From NCBI RefSeq assembly GCF_004349245.1, contig NZ_SMLC01000017.1, positions 1 to 64,000 of the forward strand: a stretch of DNA of 64,000 nucleotides, written 5' to 3'. Below, in pieces: positions 42,610 through 53,107 of the stretch. The notes below the pieces were generated by a model. It had not been told where the DNA came from and ran no database searches. It was given only the letters and a program-made list of their open reading frames with translations. This DNA comes from Actinomadura sp. 6K520. Lineage in GTDB: Bacteria; Actinomycetota; Actinomycetes; Streptosporangiales; Streptosporangiaceae. Position 1 is the stretch's first letter. Each line of letters opens with the position of its first letter. Both the position numbers and the translations under genes were made by a program.

Positions 42610-44148
42610 TCAGGCCGCCCTTCCGGTGCCGGCCCGGCCGGTCGCGGCGGCCAGCACGCTCTCCTCGGTCGCCTCGGCGCGCGGTATCTCGGCCGCCAGC
42701 CGGCCCTCGTGCATGACGAGGACGCGGTCGGCCATGCCGAGCACCTCCGGCAGGTCGGAGGAGATCATCAGCACCGCGATGTCCCGCGCGGCCAGCTCCG
42801 ACAGCAGCCGGTGCACCTCGGCCTTGGTGCCGACGTCGATGCCGCGGGTCGGCTCGTCCACGATCAGGACGTCCGGCTCGGTGGCCAGCCACTTGGCGAG
42901 CACGACCTTCTGCTGGTTGCCGCCGGACAGGACGCCGACGGCGTCGGTGAGCCGCGAGTACTTGAGCTGGAGCCGCAGCCCCCAGTCCGCGGCACGGCTC
43001 CGCTCGACCCTCCGGGAGATGAGGCCGCCGCGGCCGGTCTCGCGGCGCAGCGTGCGCAGCTGGGTGAGACCCATGTTGCGTTCGATGGACATGTCCATGA
43101 CCAGGCCCTGCTGGCGGCGGTCCTCGGGGACGAGCGCGAGCCCCGCCGCCATCGCCGCGGTCGGGCTGCCGGACGGCAGCGGCCGGCCGGAGACCTCGAC
43201 GGACCCGGCGTCCCGGCGGTCCACGCCGAAGACCGCGCGGGCGACCTCGCTGCGGCCCGCGCCGACCAGCCCCGCCAGCGCGACGATCTCGCCGCGGCGG
43301 ACCTCGAAGGAGACGTCGGTGAAGGCGCCCTCGCGGGTCAGCCGGGACACCCGCAGCGCGACCTCGCCGGGTACCACGTCCTGCTTGGGGTAGAGCGCGT
43401 CGAGGTCGCGGCCGACCATCCGGCGGACGAGGTCGTCGGGGGTGAGTTCCGCGGTCGGGTCGGTGGCGACGTGGGCGCCGTCGCGCAGCGTGGTGACGCG
43501 GCGGCACAGGCTGAAGATCTCCTCCAGCCGGTGCGAGATGAACAGGACGGCGCAGCCCGCCTCGGCGAGGGTGCGGGTCACCGCGAACAGCCGGTCGGCC
43601 TCCTGGCCGGTGAGCGCGGCGGTGGGCTCGTCCATGATGAGGACCCGCGCGTCCCGGGAGATGGCCTTGGCGATCTCGACGACCTGCTGGTCGGCGATCG
43701 ACAGCCCGCGGGCGGGCTGCCGCGGGTCGAGCGCGACGCCGAGCCGCCGGAACAGCTCCGCGGTCCCGGCGTGCACGGCGCGGCGGTCGATGCGGCGCAG
43801 CGTGCCGCGCGGCTGGCGGCCCATGAAGATGTTCTCCGCGACCGACAGGTCGGGGAACAGGGTGGGCTCCTGGTAGATGACGGCGACGCCGGCGGCCTGC
43901 GCGTCGGCGGGGCCGTGGAACGTCACCGGCTCGCCGTCGACCCGGACCTCGCCCGCGTCCGGGCGGTGCACGCCTGCGAACGTTTTTACGACCGTGGACT
44001 TGCCCGCGCCGTTCTCCCCGGCCAGCGCGTGCACCTCGCCCGCGTGCAGCTCCAGGGTGACGTCCTGCAGAGCGCGCACGGCGCCGAACGACTTGCTCAC
44101 GTTGACCAGTGCCAATGTCGGCGGCGCCGACCGGCCGGGTGCACCCAT
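42610..44148 (-). CDS. rhaT: Rhamnose ABC transporter ATPase, duplicated nucleotide-binding domains
   Basis: 512 residues with two ABC domains as in the RbsA/RhaT class. The first has Walker [10 protein letters not shown], signature [13 protein letters not shown] and Walker [13 protein letters not shown]. The second has a degenerate Walker A ([10 protein letters not shown]), signature [13 protein letters not shown] and Walker [13 protein letters not shown]. That asymmetry is normal for the class. It powers rhamnose uptake. First gene of the leftward operon; GAGGAGGG lies 5 nt before the ATG, and an operator-like site lies about 40 nt further upstream. Confidence 0.93.
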   Translation of the reverse strand: MGAPGRSAPPTLALVNVSKSFGAVRALQDVTLELHAGEVHALAGENGAGKSTVVKTFAGVHRPDAGEVRVDGEPVTFHGPADAQAAGVAVIYQEPTLFPDLSVAENIFMGRQPRGTLRRIDRRAVHAGTAELFRRLGVALDPRQPARGLSIADQQVVEIAKAISRDARVLIMDEPTAALTGQEADRLFAVTRTLAEAGCAVLFISHRLEEIFSLCRRVTTLRDGAHVATDPTAELTPDDLVRRMVGRDLDALYPKQDVVPGEVALRVSRLTREGAFTDVSFEVRRGEIVALAGLVGAGRSEVARAVFGVDRRDAGSVEVSGRPLPSGSPTAAMAAGLALVPEDRRQQGLVMDMSIERNMGLTQLRTLRRETGRGGLISRRVERSRAADWGLRLQLKYSRLTDAVGVLSGGNQQKVVLAKWLATEPDVLIVDEPTRGIDVGTKAEVHRLLSELAARDIAVLMISSDLPEVLGMADRVLVMHEGRLAAEIPRAEATEESVLAAATGRAGTGRAA

Positions 44149-44186
44149 CGCGGCCCTCCTCGCGGGGCACGTCTGTGCCGTACGAA

Positions 44187-44204
44187 TGAAAAACGTTTTA
44201 ACCA
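44187..44204. promoter_or_regulatory. Operator upstream of the rhamnose transport/catabolic operon
   Basis: The site contains the palindrome AAAACGTTTT (44190-44199) and the sequence ACGTTTTAACC (44193-44203). The latter recurs as ACGTTTTAATC in the divergent regulator promoter. A LacI-type palindrome in this position fits control by the adjacent regulator. Confidence 0.65.
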
Positions 44205-44377
44205 GATGTTGCCGAGGACGCTAGAGACAGCCCGCGCGGCCGTCAAGAGGGCGGTGTCCGGAAAGTTCGGCCCGAACGTCGCGCAGGCCCGGTAACGCAA
44301 GGGTTAGGAGATTTTCCAGATCGATCACCGCCGCGCCCCGCCGCCGGAAGCCGCACCCCGGCGTCCCGGCTGCGGGC

Positions 44378-44394
44378 TTGACACGTTTTAATCC
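44378..44394 (+). promoter_or_regulatory. Promoter -35 and overlapping operator of the regulator-lutABC-rhaB operon
   Basis: TTGACA (44378-44383) overlaps ACACGTTTTAATCC (44381-44394), which shares ACGTTTTAAYC with the operator at 44187. A repressor here would cover the -35 element. The regulator start is about 50 nt further on. Confidence 0.6.
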
Positions 44395-44444
44395 GATGAC
44401 CAGAGTGAGCGGCACATCGAGCGGACGGACCGGGGGCACACGGA

Positions 44445-45509
44445 GTGAGCACAGAGGCGACCGGACGTCCCGAGCCGCTGAGCAGGACGGTGGGCATCAA
44501 GCAGGTCGCGGCGCAGGCCGGCGTCTCGCCGGGCACCGTGTCCAACGTGCTCAACCGCCCCGAACGGGTCGCCGAGGCGACCCGGGTCCGCGTCGAGCGC
44601 GCCATCCGCGATCTCGGCTTCGTCCGCAACGGCTCGGCGTCCACGCTGCGCGCCGGGCACAGCAGCACGATCGGGCTGATGGTCCTCGACCTCGCCAACC
44701 CGTTCTTCACCGACGTCGCCCGCGGCGTCGAGGACACCGCCAGCGAGCGCGGCTACGCGGTGATCCTGTCGTCGTCCGGCGAGTCGGACGAGCGGGAGCA
44801 GCGCAACCTGCGGGTGTTCGCCGAGCAGCGGGTCCGCGGCGTCCTGCTGACGCCGGTCGGCGACGACGGCGAGGCCGCGGCACGGCTGCAGGAGCGGGGC
44901 GTCCCGGTGGTGCTGCTCGACCACCCGACGCCCCGCACCAGCCAGTGCTCGGTCGCCGTCGACGACGTCGCGGGCGGTGAGCTCGCGGTCGGCGAGCTGC
45001 TGGACGGCGGGGCCCGCACGCTGGCGTTCGTCACCGGCCCGAGCGTCCTGCGGCAGTGCGCGGACCGCCGCAGGGGCGCGCTGCGGGCGCTGCGCGCCGC
45101 CGGCCTCGGCCGCGAGGCGATGCGGGAGATCACGGTCGGCGCGATGAACGCCCGGTCCGGGCAGGAGGCGGCGCGGCGGCTGCTGGAGGCCGGCCCGCCG
45201 CTGCCGGACGCGATCTTCTGCGCGAACGACCTGCTCGCGCTCGGCGTGCTGCGGGTGCTGCTGCAGGCCGGGCTGGAGGTCCCGGCCGACATCGCGCTGA
45301 TCGGGTACGACGACATCGAGTTCTCCGCGGCGGCCGCGGTCCCGCTGAGCTCGGTGCGGCAGCCCACCTACCAGCTCGGGCGGATAGCGACCGAGCTGCT
45401 GCTGGAGGAGTGCGACGATTCAGGCGGGCATGCCCACCAGCAGGTCATGTTCCAGCCCGAGCTCGTCGTCCGCGAGTCCAGCCGTCCCGCCGCGGGAGGG
45501 AGACCATGA
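44445..45509 (+). CDS. rhaR: LacI-family regulator of the rhamnose regulon
   Basis: 354 residues. The helix-turn-helix is at about 17-40 ([21 protein letters not shown]), followed by the LacI hinge, [20 protein letters not shown] and the closing [22 protein letters not shown]. The name rhaR is functional, by position: it is divergent from the transporter operon and heads the lutABC-rhaB operon. It is not the AraC-type RhaR of E. coli. GTG start at 44445. The stop overlaps the lutA ATG by four bases. The shared ACGTTTTAAYC sites are its probable targets, with rhamnose or rhamnulose as likely inducer (inference). Confidence 0.88.
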   Translation: MSTEATGRPEPLSRTVGIKQVAAQAGVSPGTVSNVLNRPERVAEATRVRVERAIRDLGFVRNGSASTLRAGHSSTIGLMVLDLANPFFTDVARGVEDTASERGYAVILSSSGESDEREQRNLRVFAEQRVRGVLLTPVGDDGEAAARLQERGVPVVLLDHPTPRTSQCSVAVDDVAGGELAVGELLDGGARTLAFVTGPSVLRQCADRRRGALRALRAAGLGREAMREITVGAMNARSGQEAARRLLEAGPPLPDAIFCANDLLALGVLRVLLQAGLEVPADIALIGYDDIEFSAAAAVPLSSVRQPTYQLGRIATELLLEECDDSGGHAHQQVMFQPELVVRESSRPAAGGRP

Positions 45510-46219
45510 AGGTCGCGCTGTTCCTCACCTGCGTGAACGACACCCTGTACCCGGAGACCGGCAAGGCGATGGTGCGGCTGCTGCGGCGGCTCGGCCACGA
45601 CGTCGAGTTCCCGTCCGGGCAGACGTGCTGCGGGCAGATGCACCTCAACACCGGGTACCGGCGGCAGGCCCTCCCCCTGGTGAAGGGGTTCGCGGAGACG
45701 TTCCAGCCGTACGACGCCGTCGTGACGCCGTCCGCGTCGTGCGCCGCGATGGTCCGCGACTGGCATCCGAGGCTCGCGCCGCGCACCGCCGGGATCGCGT
45801 CCCGCGTGCACGAGCTGTCGGAGTTCCTCGTGGACGTGCTGGGCGTCACCGACGTGGGCGCCTACTTCCCGCACCGCGTCACCTACCACCCGACGTGCCA
45901 TTCGCTGCGGATGCTGCACGTCGGCGACCGGCCGCTGCGGCTGCTGCGGGAGGTCCGCGGCATCGACCTGGCCGACCTGCCCGACGCGGACGAGTGCTGC
46001 GGGTTCGGCGGGACGTTCGCGCTGAAGAACTCCGAGGTGTCGGCCGCGATGTGCGCGGACAAGGTCACCGCCGTCCGGGCGACCGGGGCGCGGGCGCTCT
46101 GCGCCGCCGACAACTCGTGCCTGATGCACATCGGCGGCGCGCTCACCCGCACCCGCGCCGGGGTGCGGACGGTCCACCTCGCCGAGATCCTCGCTTCCAC
46201 GGAGGAGACTCCCCTATGA
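45506..46219 (+). CDS. lutA: Lactate utilisation protein LutA, CCG-domain (Fe-S) subunit
   Basis: 237 residues. Two CCG modules are visible: [13 protein letters not shown] and [13 protein letters not shown], with earlier and later cysteines ([18 protein letters not shown]). These bind Fe-S or act as heterodisulfide-like modules in LutABC, which oxidises L-lactate to pyruvate. GGGAGGGAGACC precedes the ATG, which overlaps the regulator stop. Placement in the rhamnose operon suggests it consumes lactate made from lactaldehyde. Confidence 0.92.
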   Translation: MKVALFLTCVNDTLYPETGKAMVRLLRRLGHDVEFPSGQTCCGQMHLNTGYRRQALPLVKGFAETFQPYDAVVTPSASCAAMVRDWHPRLAPRTAGIASRVHELSEFLVDVLGVTDVGAYFPHRVTYHPTCHSLRMLHVGDRPLRLLREVRGIDLADLPDADECCGFGGTFALKNSEVSAAMCADKVTAVRATGARALCAADNSCLMHIGGALTRTRAGVRTVHLAEILASTEETPL

Positions 46220-47667
46220 GCGAAGCGATGCCGACCTACCTCGGGATGCCGTCCTTCCCCGACGCGGCGCGCGGCGCGGTGGCCGACCCGCGGCTCCGCG
46301 GCAACCTCGCCCACGCGACCACGACGATCCGGGAGCGGCGCGCCGCCGCCGTCGCCGAACTCGACGACTGGCCCGCGCTGCGCGAGGCGGGCAAGCAGAT
46401 CAAGGACCACGTCCTGGAGCACCTCGGGCACTACCTGCGCCTGCTGGAGCAGCGGGTCACCGAGGCGGGCGGAACGGTGCACTGGGCCCGCGACGCCGGA
46501 GAGGCCAACCGGATCGTCGCGGATCTGGTGAAGGCCACCGGCGAGACCGAGGTCGTCAAGGTCAAGTCGATGGCGACGCAGGAGATCGGCCTGAACGAGT
46601 TCCTGGCCGAGGAGGGCGTCACCGCCTACGAGACCGACCTCGCCGAGCTGATCGTGCAGCTCGGCGACGACCGCCCGTCGCACATCCTCGTCCCCGCCAT
46701 CCACCGCAACAGGGCCGACATCCGCGACATCTTCCTGCGCGCGATGGACGACGCGCCCGAGGGGCTGACCGACTCCCCCGCCGAGCTGGCCGAGGCCGCC
46801 CGCCGGCACCTGCGCGCCAAGTTCCTGTCCGCGAAGGTGGCCGTGTCGGGCGTGAACTTCGCCGTCGCCGACACCGGAACCCTCGTCGTGCTGGAGTCGG
46901 AGGGCAACGGGCGGATGTGCCTGACCCTCCCCGAGACGCTGATCTCGGTGATGGGCGTGGAGAAGATCGTCCCGAGCTGGCGGGACCTGGAGGTGTTCCT
47001 CCAGCTGCTGCCCCGCTCGTCCACGGCCGAGCGGATGAACCCCTACACCTCCACCTGGACGGGCGTCTCCCCCGGCGACGGCCCGCGCGACTTCCATCTC
47101 GTCCTGCTGGACAACGGCCGCACCGCCACGCTGGCCGACGAGGTGGGCCGGCAGGCACTGCGCTGCATCCGCTGCTCGGCGTGCCTGAACGTGTGCCCCG
47201 TCTACCGGCGCGCGGGCGGCCACGCCTACGGGTCGCCGTATCCGGGGCCGATCGGCGCGATCCTGTCGCCGCAGATCCGCGGCATCGGCTCGGACGTGGA
47301 CGCCTCGCTGCCCTACGCGTCGACGCTGTGCGGGGCGTGCTTCGATGCCTGCCCGGTCGCGATCGACATCCCGGAGGTGCTCGTCCACCTGCGGGCACGC
47401 GCCGTCGAGCAGGGCCCCCGCCACCCGCTCGAACGGGTGGCGATGACGGCGGCCGGGTGGACGCTGCGCTCCCCCACCCGGCTCGGGCTCGCGCAGCGCG
47501 CCGCGTCCGCGAGCCGCCGCGTCGTGGCGCGCGGCGGCCGGATCCGGCGGCTGCCCGGGCCGCTGGGCGCGTGGACCGAGACGCGGGACGCGCCCGCGCC
47601 GCCGCCCGAGTCGTTCCGCGCCTGGTGGGCCCGCACGGACGGCGGCCGGAAGGAGGACGAGCGGTGA
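46216..47667 (+). CDS. lutB: Lactate utilisation protein LutB, ferredoxin-type iron-sulfur subunit
   Basis: 483 residues. An N-terminal LUD domain ([39 protein letters not shown]) is followed by two 4Fe-4S motifs: [15 protein letters not shown] and [15 protein letters not shown]. The C-terminal region is basic and poorly conserved. It relays electrons during L-lactate oxidation with LutA and LutC. The ATG at 46216 overlaps the lutA stop; GGAGGAG lies 8 nt upstream. Confidence 0.93.
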   Translation: MSEAMPTYLGMPSFPDAARGAVADPRLRGNLAHATTTIRERRAAAVAELDDWPALREAGKQIKDHVLEHLGHYLRLLEQRVTEAGGTVHWARDAGEANRIVADLVKATGETEVVKVKSMATQEIGLNEFLAEEGVTAYETDLAELIVQLGDDRPSHILVPAIHRNRADIRDIFLRAMDDAPEGLTDSPAELAEAARRHLRAKFLSAKVAVSGVNFAVADTGTLVVLESEGNGRMCLTLPETLISVMGVEKIVPSWRDLEVFLQLLPRSSTAERMNPYTSTWTGVSPGDGPRDFHLVLLDNGRTATLADEVGRQALRCIRCSACLNVCPVYRRAGGHAYGSPYPGPIGAILSPQIRGIGSDVDASLPYASTLCGACFDACPVAIDIPEVLVHLRARAVEQGPRHPLERVAMTAAGWTLRSPTRLGLAQRAASASRRVVARGGRIRRLPGPLGAWTETRDAPAPPPESFRAWWARTDGGRKEDER

Positions 47668-48296
47668 ACGCCCGCGAGGAGATCCTCCGCCGGATCGAGG
47701 GGATCGCGCCCACCCGCCCGGCCGCCGAGGTCGCCGCCGCCTACGACCGGATCGACCGCGGGTACCTGCGCGGCCACCACGGCGACGCGTCGGCGGGAGG
47801 CGTCCTCGACCTGTTCGCCGAGCGGGTCGCCGACTACCGCGCGACGGTCCTGCGGGTCTCCCCGCCCGACGTCGCGGCCACGGTCGCGGAACGGCTCGCG
47901 GCCCGCCCCGGCGCCTACGGCGTCCCCGGCGACCTGCCCGCCGAGTGGCTCGCCGCGACCGCCGCCCCGATCGTCCGCGACCCGGACCCCGCGTCGCTGG
48001 ACGGGCTTGCGGGCGCGGTCACCGGCTGCGCCGCCGCGATCGCCGAGACCGGCACGGTCGTCCTCGACCACGGCGCCGCGCAGGGCCGCCGGGCACTGTC
48101 GCTCGTCCCCGACTACCACCTGATCGTCGTCCTCGCCGGCCAGGTCGCGCCGGACGTGCCCGAGGCCCTCGAACGGCTCGACCCGCGCCGCCCGCTGACG
48201 TTCGTGTCCGGCCCGTCGGCGACGAGCGACATCGAACTCTCCCGGGTGGAGGGCGTGCACGGACCCCGCACACTGGAGGTACTCGTCGTCCGATGA
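47664..48296 (+). CDS. lutC: Lactate utilisation protein LutC
   Basis: 210 residues, an LUD-domain protein without cysteine clusters: [36 protein letters not shown] and a closing [19 protein letters not shown]. It completes the LutABC set. GTG at 47664 overlaps the lutB stop (GTGA), and its own stop overlaps the rhaB ATG. Confidence 0.92.
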   Translation: MNAREEILRRIEGIAPTRPAAEVAAAYDRIDRGYLRGHHGDASAGGVLDLFAERVADYRATVLRVSPPDVAATVAERLAARPGAYGVPGDLPAEWLAATAAPIVRDPDPASLDGLAGAVTGCAAAIAETGTVVLDHGAAQGRRALSLVPDYHLIVVLAGQVAPDVPEALERLDPRRPLTFVSGPSATSDIELSRVEGVHGPRTLEVLVVR

Positions 48297-49726
48297 GCGA
48301 AGCGACCTTCGCGGCCGTCGATCTGGGGGCGTCCAGCGGGCGCGTCATGGCCGGGCGCGTCCGGCCCGGTTCCGTGGAACTGACCGAGCTCCGCCGGTTC
48401 GCCAACCGTCCCGTCCGGGTCGGCGGCACCCTGCACTGGGACATCCTCGGCCTGTACGGCAACGTCCTCGACGGCCTGCGGGCCGCTCCGCCCGGCCTGG
48501 CCTCGGTCGGCGTCGACTCGTGGGCCGTCGACTACGGGCTCCTGGACACCGCCGGCCGCCTGGTCGGCAACCCCGTCCACTACCGGGACTCGCGCACCGA
48601 CGGCGTGATGGAGCGCGTCCGCGCCGAACTCGGCGACGACCTCCTCTACCGGACGTCGGGCCTGCAGTTCCTCCCGTTCAACACCATCTACCAGCTCGCG
48701 GCGGACGACCTGTCCCGGGCGGGCACGCTCCTGCTGATCCCCGACCTCCTCGCCTACTGGCTCACGGGCGAGATCGGCGCCGAGCGGACCAACGCGTCCA
48801 CGACCGGCCTGCTGGACGTCCGCGACGGCACCTGGTCGCGCGGCCTCCTGGCGAAGCTGGACCTCCCGGCCGGGCTCCTGCCGCCCCTCCGGGACCCGGG
48901 CCAGGTCATCGGGACCGTCCGCGCGGACGTGGCGGCCGAGACCGGCCACGCCGGCCTGCGGGTCGCCGCCGTCGGCTCCCACGACACCGCCTCCGCCGTG
49001 GCCGCCGTCCCCGCCACGACCGGGCGGTTCGCCTACATCTCCTGCGGCACGTGGTCGCTCGTCGGGGTCGAACTCGACGCCCCCGTCCTGACCGAGGCGA
49101 GCCGCGAGGCCAACTTCACCAACGAGGGCGGCATCGACGGGAAGGTCCGCTACCTGCGCAACGTGATGGGACTGTGGCTGCTGCAGGAGTGCCTGCGGAG
49201 CTGGGGCGACCCGGACCTGCCCGCGCTGCTCGCCGAGGCCGCGCACGTTCCCGGCCTGCGCCGCCTCATCGATCCCGACGACCCGGAGTTCCTGCCGCCC
49301 GGCGACATGCCCGCGCGCATCGCCGCGCACTGCCGCCGCCGCGGCTTCCCCGAGCCGGCCACGCGCGCCGAGACCGTCCGCTGCGTCCTGGACAGCCTGG
49401 CCCTGGCGCACCGCGCCGCGCTCCGCGAGGCGTCCCGCCTGTCCGGGCGGGAGATCGACGTGGTGCACCTGGTCGGCGGGGGCAGCCGGAACGACCTGCT
49501 GTGCCGGCTGACCGCCGACGCCGCCGGCCTGCCCGTCGTCGCCGGGCCGGTGGAGGCCACCGCCCTCGGCAACGTCCTGGCCCAGGCCCGCGCGCACGGC
49601 GTCATCGGCGGCCTGGCCGAGTCCCGCGCCCTCGTGGCCGCGACCCAGCCGCTACGCCGCTGGGAGCCGTCCGGCGGCGAGTCCGCGTGGACCGCGGCCG
49701 CGGCCCGCCTCGGGCTGGAACCCTGA
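48293..49726 (+). CDS. rhaB: L-rhamnulokinase
   Basis: 477 residues of the FGGY kinase family. Motifs: AAVDLGASSGRVMAGRV at the N-terminus, VDSWAVDYGLLD, GSHDTASAVAAVP (phosphate), YISCGTWSLVGVEL and HLVGGGSRNDLLCRLTADA. It phosphorylates L-rhamnulose from RhaI to rhamnulose-1-phosphate, the substrate of the aldolase on the other strand. It ends the five-gene operon in which every junction is a 4-bp overlap. Confidence 0.94.
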   Translation: MSEATFAAVDLGASSGRVMAGRVRPGSVELTELRRFANRPVRVGGTLHWDILGLYGNVLDGLRAAPPGLASVGVDSWAVDYGLLDTAGRLVGNPVHYRDSRTDGVMERVRAELGDDLLYRTSGLQFLPFNTIYQLAADDLSRAGTLLLIPDLLAYWLTGEIGAERTNASTTGLLDVRDGTWSRGLLAKLDLPAGLLPPLRDPGQVIGTVRADVAAETGHAGLRVAAVGSHDTASAVAAVPATTGRFAYISCGTWSLVGVELDAPVLTEASREANFTNEGGIDGKVRYLRNVMGLWLLQECLRSWGDPDLPALLAEAAHVPGLRRLIDPDDPEFLPPGDMPARIAAHCRRRGFPEPATRAETVRCVLDSLALAHRAALREASRLSGREIDVVHLVGGGSRNDLLCRLTADAAGLPVVAGPVEATALGNVLAQARAHGVIGGLAESRALVAATQPLRRWEPSGGESAWTAAAARLGLEP

Positions 49727-49994
49727 GCAGGGGAAGCGCGATGTCACGACGGCGAGACGGTTTACCCTCCCGAGGTTGACACGGGGCGCCCGGCGACGGT
49801 TCATGGCAGTGGACGTTGATGGCCGTGAAGGAGAGGTCACGGAGGAGGCCGGTCCGTGGGACGACGCGCTGGCTGCGGCGTTGGCCACCTTATTGACGTT
49901 CCACCCGATAGGGTGATTCACGCCAATTCTCAGGAACCGCAACGTTAACCATGATCACGGCGTATCGGCCGCCTGTCGCTGTTGGGGTGTTGAC

Positions 49995-52961
49995 ATGGAG
50001 GGTCGTGCGGCCCGCGATGCCGGGGACGTGCCCGGCAACACACCGCTGGTCGGGCGGCGGAAGGCGCTGCAGGAGATCGGGAGGGTGCTCGACGCGGCCG
50101 AGCGGGGCTACGGTTTCCTCGCGCTGGTCGGCGAGCCCGGCGCCGGCAAGACGCGGCTGCTGAACGAGCTCGCGGATGCGGCCAACGCGCGCAAGCTGCC
50201 GTTCGTGGCGGGCCGCGCCGCCGAGTTCGAGCAGGAGATGCCGTTCGGCGCCGTGGTCGACGCCCTCGACGACCGCCTCGAAGAGCACGCCCCCGGCCTG
50301 CCTCCGGGCGCGCTGCGGCTGCTCGGGACGGTCTTCCCCGCGCTGGGCGACCCGGCCGACCCGGCCCGGCTCGCCGGCGGGACCGCCTCCCCCGACTCGC
50401 GGGTGGCCCGCTACCAGCTGCACCGCACCGTCCGCCACCTGCTGGAGGACCTCGCCGAACCGGACGGCCTCGTCCTGATCCTGGACGACCTGCACTGGGC
50501 CGACGACGCGACGATCGAGCTGCTGGACCACCTCGTCCGCCATCCGCCGCGCGCCCGGGTGCTGGTGGCGGTCGCCTACCGGCCGGCGCAGGCGACGCCG
50601 CGGCTGGCGGCGCTGGTGGACGCGGCCGGTCCGCAGGGCGTGCGGATCACCGCCGACCCGCTCACCCACAGCGAGGTGGCCGAGTTCCTCGGACCGAGCG
50701 TGAGCCGGTCGCGGTGCGAGGCGCTGTTCAAGGCCAGCGGCGGCAACCCGTTCTACCTGGAGGCCCTGTCCAGGATGGGCGACGGGACCGTACCGGCCGG
50801 GCGCGGCGGCGCGGAACTGGGGGGCTGGGAGGACGGCGTCGCGAGCCTGACCGAGGTGCCGCCCGCGGTGCGGGCCGCCCTGCAGGTGGAGCTGAGCGCG
50901 CTGCCGCCCGAGGCGCTGCTGATGGCGCGGGGCGCGGCGGTGGCCGCGGACGTGTTCGAGCCCGCGCTCGCCGCGGTCGCCGCGGAGATGGAGCAGGACG
51001 CCGCGCTGGCGGCGCTGGACGTGCTGACCGGTCATGACGTGGTGCGCCCCACCGGCGGCGGGCGGTTCCGGTTCCGGCACCCGCTGGTGCGGCACGTGGC
51101 CTACGCCTCGACGGCGGCGGGCTGGCGGCTCGCCGCGCACTCGCGGGTGGCGGCGCGGCTGGCCGAGCTGGGCGCGCCCGCGTCCGTCCGCGCCCACCAC
51201 GTGGTGCGGTCGGCGCGGTTCGGCGACCGGGAGGCGATCGGGACGCTGGTGGAGGCCGCCCGGGTCGTCGCGCTCCAGGCGCCCGCCACCGCCGCGTACT
51301 GGCTGGAGGCGGCGCTGGAGCTGATGCCCGGCACCGCCGAGGCGGGTACGGGCGGCCCGCATCCCGACCGGATCGAGCTGCTGGTCGAGCTGGCGCACGT
51401 GCAGGCCGTCAGCGGGCACGCCGAGCAGGGCCGGGAGACCGCCCGCACGCTGCTCGGGCTGCTGCCCGCCGACGACACCGTCCGGCGCGCCCGGACGGTG
51501 CACCTGTGCGCGGTGATGGAGCGCCAGCTCGGCCGGATCCACGAGGCGCGGGCGCTGGTGCTGGACGAGCTGCGCCGCATCACCGACCGGCAGACCCCCG
51601 AGGCGGTGCTGCTGCGGATCCGCCTGGTCGCCGACCGGATCCAGCGGATCGACACGCGCGGGTCCCACGCCGTCCTGGACAGCATCCCCGAGAGCGCCCC
51701 CGAGTGGGGCCCGGGGCTCCGCGCGGCCGTGGCGTCGATGCGGCCGATGGTGGCCTACGGGCGCGGCGAGGTCGAGGAGGCGATCCGCTACGCGCAGCGG
51801 GCCGACCAGCTGTTCTCCGCCGCGTCCGACAACGACTTCGCCGACTGCCTGGACTGCTTCGCCTGGCTGGTGTTCGCCGAGTCGTTCCTCGGCATGTACG
51901 ACAGCGCGCTGCGGCACGCCGAACGGCTGGTGTCGATCACCCGGACGACGGGCCAGACGTTCATCCTGGGCTACATGCTGGCCGGGCAGTCGCGCGTGCT
52001 GGCCCAGTTGGGCCGGATGGAGGAGGCCGCCGCCGTCGCCGACGAGGCCGCCGCCGTCGGCCGCGACCTGCGCTCCAAGGAGGTCCTGGCCTACGGGCTG
52101 ATCCAGCAGTGCCTGACCGCGTCCTGGATGGGCGACCACGACCGGGCCCTGCAGGCCGGGGACGAGGCGGTCGCCAACGACACCGGCTCGGGCGAGTGGT
52201 GGACGCACATGGCGCACGTCGCCCGCGCCCTGGCCATCATCGGCGCGGGGCGGCCCGACGAGGGCGCCGAGGCGCTGGTCGCCGCGTGCGGCGACGGAAC
52301 CCAGGGCCTGGACTTCAGCACCCTGGTGATCTGCGCCGAGACGCTCGCGGCCGTCCGCACGGCGCAGGGCGACCAGGCCGACGCCGCGAACTGGGCCGAC
52401 ATCGCCGAGGCGATCGCCAACCCGGCGCTGACCGGCGACGTGGGCCTGGCCCGGCTCACCCGCGCGCACGCCGTCCGCGCCGCCGACCCCGCGGGCGCGG
52501 CGGCGCTGGCCGCCGAGGCCGCCGACCTGCTGGCCAAGGCCGGCCGCCGCCCCGAGGCCGGCCGCGCCGAACTGGCCGCCGGCCTCGCGCACGCCGCCGC
52601 CGGCGACCGCGCGGCGGCGCGCGAGCGGGTGCGCGCGGCGGCGGACATGTTCCAGGCGTGCGGGATGCGGGGGCTGCACGCGCAGGCCGTCCGCGAGCAG
52701 CGCCGCCTCGGCGTCCGCGTCCCGGCCCCCGGCCGGCCCGCCTCCGCCGCCGGGAGCGGCAAGGAGAAGCTGCCGTTCGGGCTGTCCCCGCGCGAGCACG
52801 AGATCGCCCTGCTCGTCGTGGAGGGCTGCAGCAACCAGCAGATCGCCGAACGGCTGTTCCTCAGCGTCCGGACGGTCGAGACCCACCTGTCCCGCGTGTT
52901 CGCCAAGATCGGCGTCTCGTCCCGCGTCGGGGTCGCGACCGCCATGAACCGCCCAGAGTGA
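49995..52961 (+). CDS. Large LuxR-family (LAL) ATP-binding transcriptional regulator
   Basis: 988 residues. An N-terminal AAA/STAND ATPase has Walker A GEPGAGKTR at about 45-53 and Walker B LVLILDDLHWADDA. A long TPR-like alpha-helical middle follows. The C-terminal LuxR helix-turn-helix spans about 925-988 (LSPREHEIALLVVEGCSNQQIAERLFLSVRTVETHLSRVFAKIG). LAL proteins activate catabolic or secondary-metabolite operons. Two operator-like repeats lie between this gene and the downstream hydrolase/GMC operon, its likely target. The ATG at 49995 has a G-rich stretch (ttggggtgttgac) just before it. Confidence 0.9.
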   Translation: MEGRAARDAGDVPGNTPLVGRRKALQEIGRVLDAAERGYGFLALVGEPGAGKTRLLNELADAANARKLPFVAGRAAEFEQEMPFGAVVDALDDRLEEHAPGLPPGALRLLGTVFPALGDPADPARLAGGTASPDSRVARYQLHRTVRHLLEDLAEPDGLVLILDDLHWADDATIELLDHLVRHPPRARVLVAVAYRPAQATPRLAALVDAAGPQGVRITADPLTHSEVAEFLGPSVSRSRCEALFKASGGNPFYLEALSRMGDGTVPAGRGGAELGGWEDGVASLTEVPPAVRAALQVELSALPPEALLMARGAAVAADVFEPALAAVAAEMEQDAALAALDVLTGHDVVRPTGGGRFRFRHPLVRHVAYASTAAGWRLAAHSRVAARLAELGAPASVRAHHVVRSARFGDREAIGTLVEAARVVALQAPATAAYWLEAALELMPGTAEAGTGGPHPDRIELLVELAHVQAVSGHAEQGRETARTLLGLLPADDTVRRARTVHLCAVMERQLGRIHEARALVLDELRRITDRQTPEAVLLRIRLVADRIQRIDTRGSHAVLDSIPESAPEWGPGLRAAVASMRPMVAYGRGEVEEAIRYAQRADQLFSAASDNDFADCLDCFAWLVFAESFLGMYDSALRHAERLVSITRTTGQTFILGYMLAGQSRVLAQLGRMEEAAAVADEAAAVGRDLRSKEVLAYGLIQQCLTASWMGDHDRALQAGDEAVANDTGSGEWWTHMAHVARALAIIGAGRPDEGAEALVAACGDGTQGLDFSTLVICAETLAAVRTAQGDQADAANWADIAEAIANPALTGDVGLARLTRAHAVRAADPAGAAALAAEAADLLAKAGRRPEAGRAELAAGLAHAAAGDRAAARERVRAAADMFQACGMRGLHAQAVREQRRLGVRVPAPGRPASAAGSGKEKLPFGLSPREHEIALLVVEGCSNQQIAERLFLSVRTVETHLSRVFAKIGVSSRVGVATAMNRPE

Positions 52962-52999
52962 ACCACACGGGCTGATCGCGACTCTTAGTTCACGTCGGT

Positions 53000-53039
53000 C
53001 CCGTAGGTACGGGGGTCCGATCACGCACGTAAGTACGGG
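53000..53039 (+). promoter_or_regulatory. Two repeated operator-like palindromes before the hydrolase-GMC operon
   Basis: CCCGTAGGTACGGG (53000-53013) is a palindrome with 6-bp arms. CGTAAGTACGGG (53028-53039) repeats its core (CGTARGTACGGG) 26 bp further on. They lie 39 nt after the LAL gene and about 70-100 nt before the hydrolase start, a typical activator position. Confidence 0.6.
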
Positions 53040-53107
53040 TTCTCCACGATGCCGCGCCGATGTGCGTGTTTGGCAAGGTTATGGCGTCAGATGCGGAGGG
53101 GATCGAC

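Noticed and set aside
49727-49994. Extra small gene or strong promoter before the LAL regulator
   Set aside because: TTGACA and TTGACG hexamers occur but no well-spaced -10 is visible, and no short frame has a plausible ribosome site with coding composition.
49890-53024. A minus-strand open frame of about 1044 codons opposite the LAL regulator
   Set aside because: The plus-strand frame has Walker and LuxR motifs; the minus frame is a low-complexity shadow.
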